From: Alphaproteobacteria bacterium
GTDB lineage: Bacteria > Pseudomonadota > Alphaproteobacteria > Reyranellales > Reyranellaceae
Assembly: GCA_005884705.1 (NCBI GenBank)
Contig: VBAF01000271.1
Span: 1-13,230, forward strand
Reading direction: 5' to 3'
Length of the DNA stretch: 13,230 nt
Positions within the stretch are counted from its first letter, which is position 1; each line of letters starts with the position of its first letter. Shown here piece by piece: positions 12,666 through 13,230 of this stretch. The position numbers were made by a program, and so were the translations under genes. The notes under the pieces are model-generated. The model did not search any database and was not told where the DNA came from. It worked only from the letters and a program-made list of their open reading frames with translations.

Positions 12666-13230
12666 TCATCCCTCCGGCGGCAGGAACGTCGGAAACTCCT
12701 CGACGTACTTGAAGTAACGCGCGAGATGGCGGTCCGATGCGGTGAGCAGGCCGCGCCGGAACCGGATCGTGCTGAGCACCGGTGCATCCTCGGCGCTCAG
12801 GCGGTCGACCATCGCCGTCACCTCGGGCAGGCGTGCGCCCTCGCCCCTGGGCACGCCGACGACGAAGAAGCCGGTCGAGCGGCCGGGCCCGATCGGCGCG
12901 CCGGTGAACATCTGGAACATGTCCTGGCCGCCGAGCCGCAGGTGCTGGGCAAAGGTGTTGGTGCCGGTGATGCGGCTGATGCGGCCGTGCTGCAGGTGGA
13001 ACGGGCTCTCGACGCGGAACTCGATGCCGCCGGCATCGACCTCGAGCGCGTCCGGCATCGAGGCCGCCGGCAGCCCGTGCAGGGTGCGCAGATGCTGGAA
13101 GTCGACGCCGTTCGATACCGCGACCCAGGTGTCCCACGGCCGCTCGCCGCGCGCCTGCGCCTCGTGCTCGATGGTGTCGGGCTCGGCACCGGGGATGCGC
13201 GGAGCGGCGAAGTCGGGGTGCTCGCCGTTG
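12666..13230 (-). CDS. Rieske-type aromatic ring-hydroxylating oxygenase, C-terminal part (5' end off the right edge)
   Basis: The frame is open from the right edge to TGA at 12666-12668, giving 187 residues without a start. Near its beginning it has N-G-V-D-F-Q-H-L-R-T-L-H (13077-13112), a perfect N-x2-D-x2-H-x4-H motif. This is the mononuclear iron site of the alpha subunits of ring-hydroxylating oxygenases, the two histidines being metal ligands. The third ligand is probably the aspartate in TASDRHLARY near the C-terminus. The N-terminal Rieske [2Fe-2S] domain must lie beyond the edge and was not seen. Such enzymes add oxygen to aromatic or steroid-like rings, or demethylate, with electrons from a reductase; the substrate is unknown. 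The VOC gene follows two bases later. Internal ATGs, such as the one at 13058, are not the true start because the motif precedes it. Confidence 0.8.
   Translation of the reverse strand, partial: NGEHPDFAAPRIPGAEPDTIEHEAQARGERPWDTWVAVSNGVDFQHLRTLHGLPAASMPDALEVDAGGIEFRVESPFHLQHGRISRITGTNTFAQHLRLGGQDMFQMFTGAPIGPGRSTGFFVVGVPRGEGARLPEVTAMVDRLSAEDAPVLSTIRFRRGLLTASDRHLARYFKYVEEFPTFLPPEG

Noticed and set aside
12664..12669. Alternative VOC start at ATG 12669
   Set aside because: GGAGGG directly abuts it, leaving no spacing; ATG 12663 has six bases.
1..13230. CRISPR arrays, tRNA or rRNA genes, insertion sequences, prophage or defence genes
   Set aside because: None was seen. Spacers are short and each is accounted for by the features given; no gap without a gene exceeds about 165 bases.

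Overview
The window is a compact, GC-rich stretch of chromosome that looks alphaproteobacterial. The main reason is the gene order dprA - topA - rnr - DUF983 - rpmG, a familiar housekeeping block in that class. Promoter-like sites of the TTGACA / CTAnnT kind and almost no spacer DNA fit too. The genus cannot be fixed from sequence alone.

Layout. Left edge (1-996, minus): nearly all of a periplasmic binding protein of the 2-aminoethylphosphonate (AEP) uptake family, running off the left edge. A 32-base divergent promoter region separates it from an MFS transporter (1029-2204, plus). Next is the plus-strand information-processing block. dprA (2247-3101) is cut by an in-frame TAA, with its winged-helix C-terminus still readable in the same frame to 3302. 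topA (3354-6047) follows, and rnr (6040-8313) overlaps it by 8 bases. Then come a small DUF983 membrane protein (8326-8745), an S41 carboxy-terminal-processing peptidase that appears to be a lipoprotein (8807-10357), and rpmG (10426-10593, ribosomal protein L33) with its own promoter and terminator.

The rpmG 3' region (10591-10704) is the most structured non-coding DNA here. A palindrome includes the rpmG stop codon. It is followed by a head-to-head pair of 29-base REP-like elements that flank an intrinsic terminator. Beyond it lie a PuuC-like aldehyde dehydrogenase (10758-12257, plus) and, convergent with a one-base gap, a two-gene minus-strand operon: the C-terminal half of a Rieske-type ring-hydroxylating oxygenase (cut by the right edge) followed by a VOC/glyoxalase-fold protein (12259-12663).

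How the genes relate. The central block serves DNA uptake and recombination (DprA), supercoiling (TopA), RNA decay (RNase R), envelope proteolysis (S41 peptidase) and translation (L33). The flanks are metabolic: phosphonate uptake on the left, aldehyde oxidation and probable aromatic or ring-compound breakdown on the right. I see no defence island, prophage, insertion sequence, CRISPR array or tRNA/rRNA gene, and no convincing new multi-gene system. The observations most worth checking are the interrupted dprA and the REP-like pair around the rpmG terminator.
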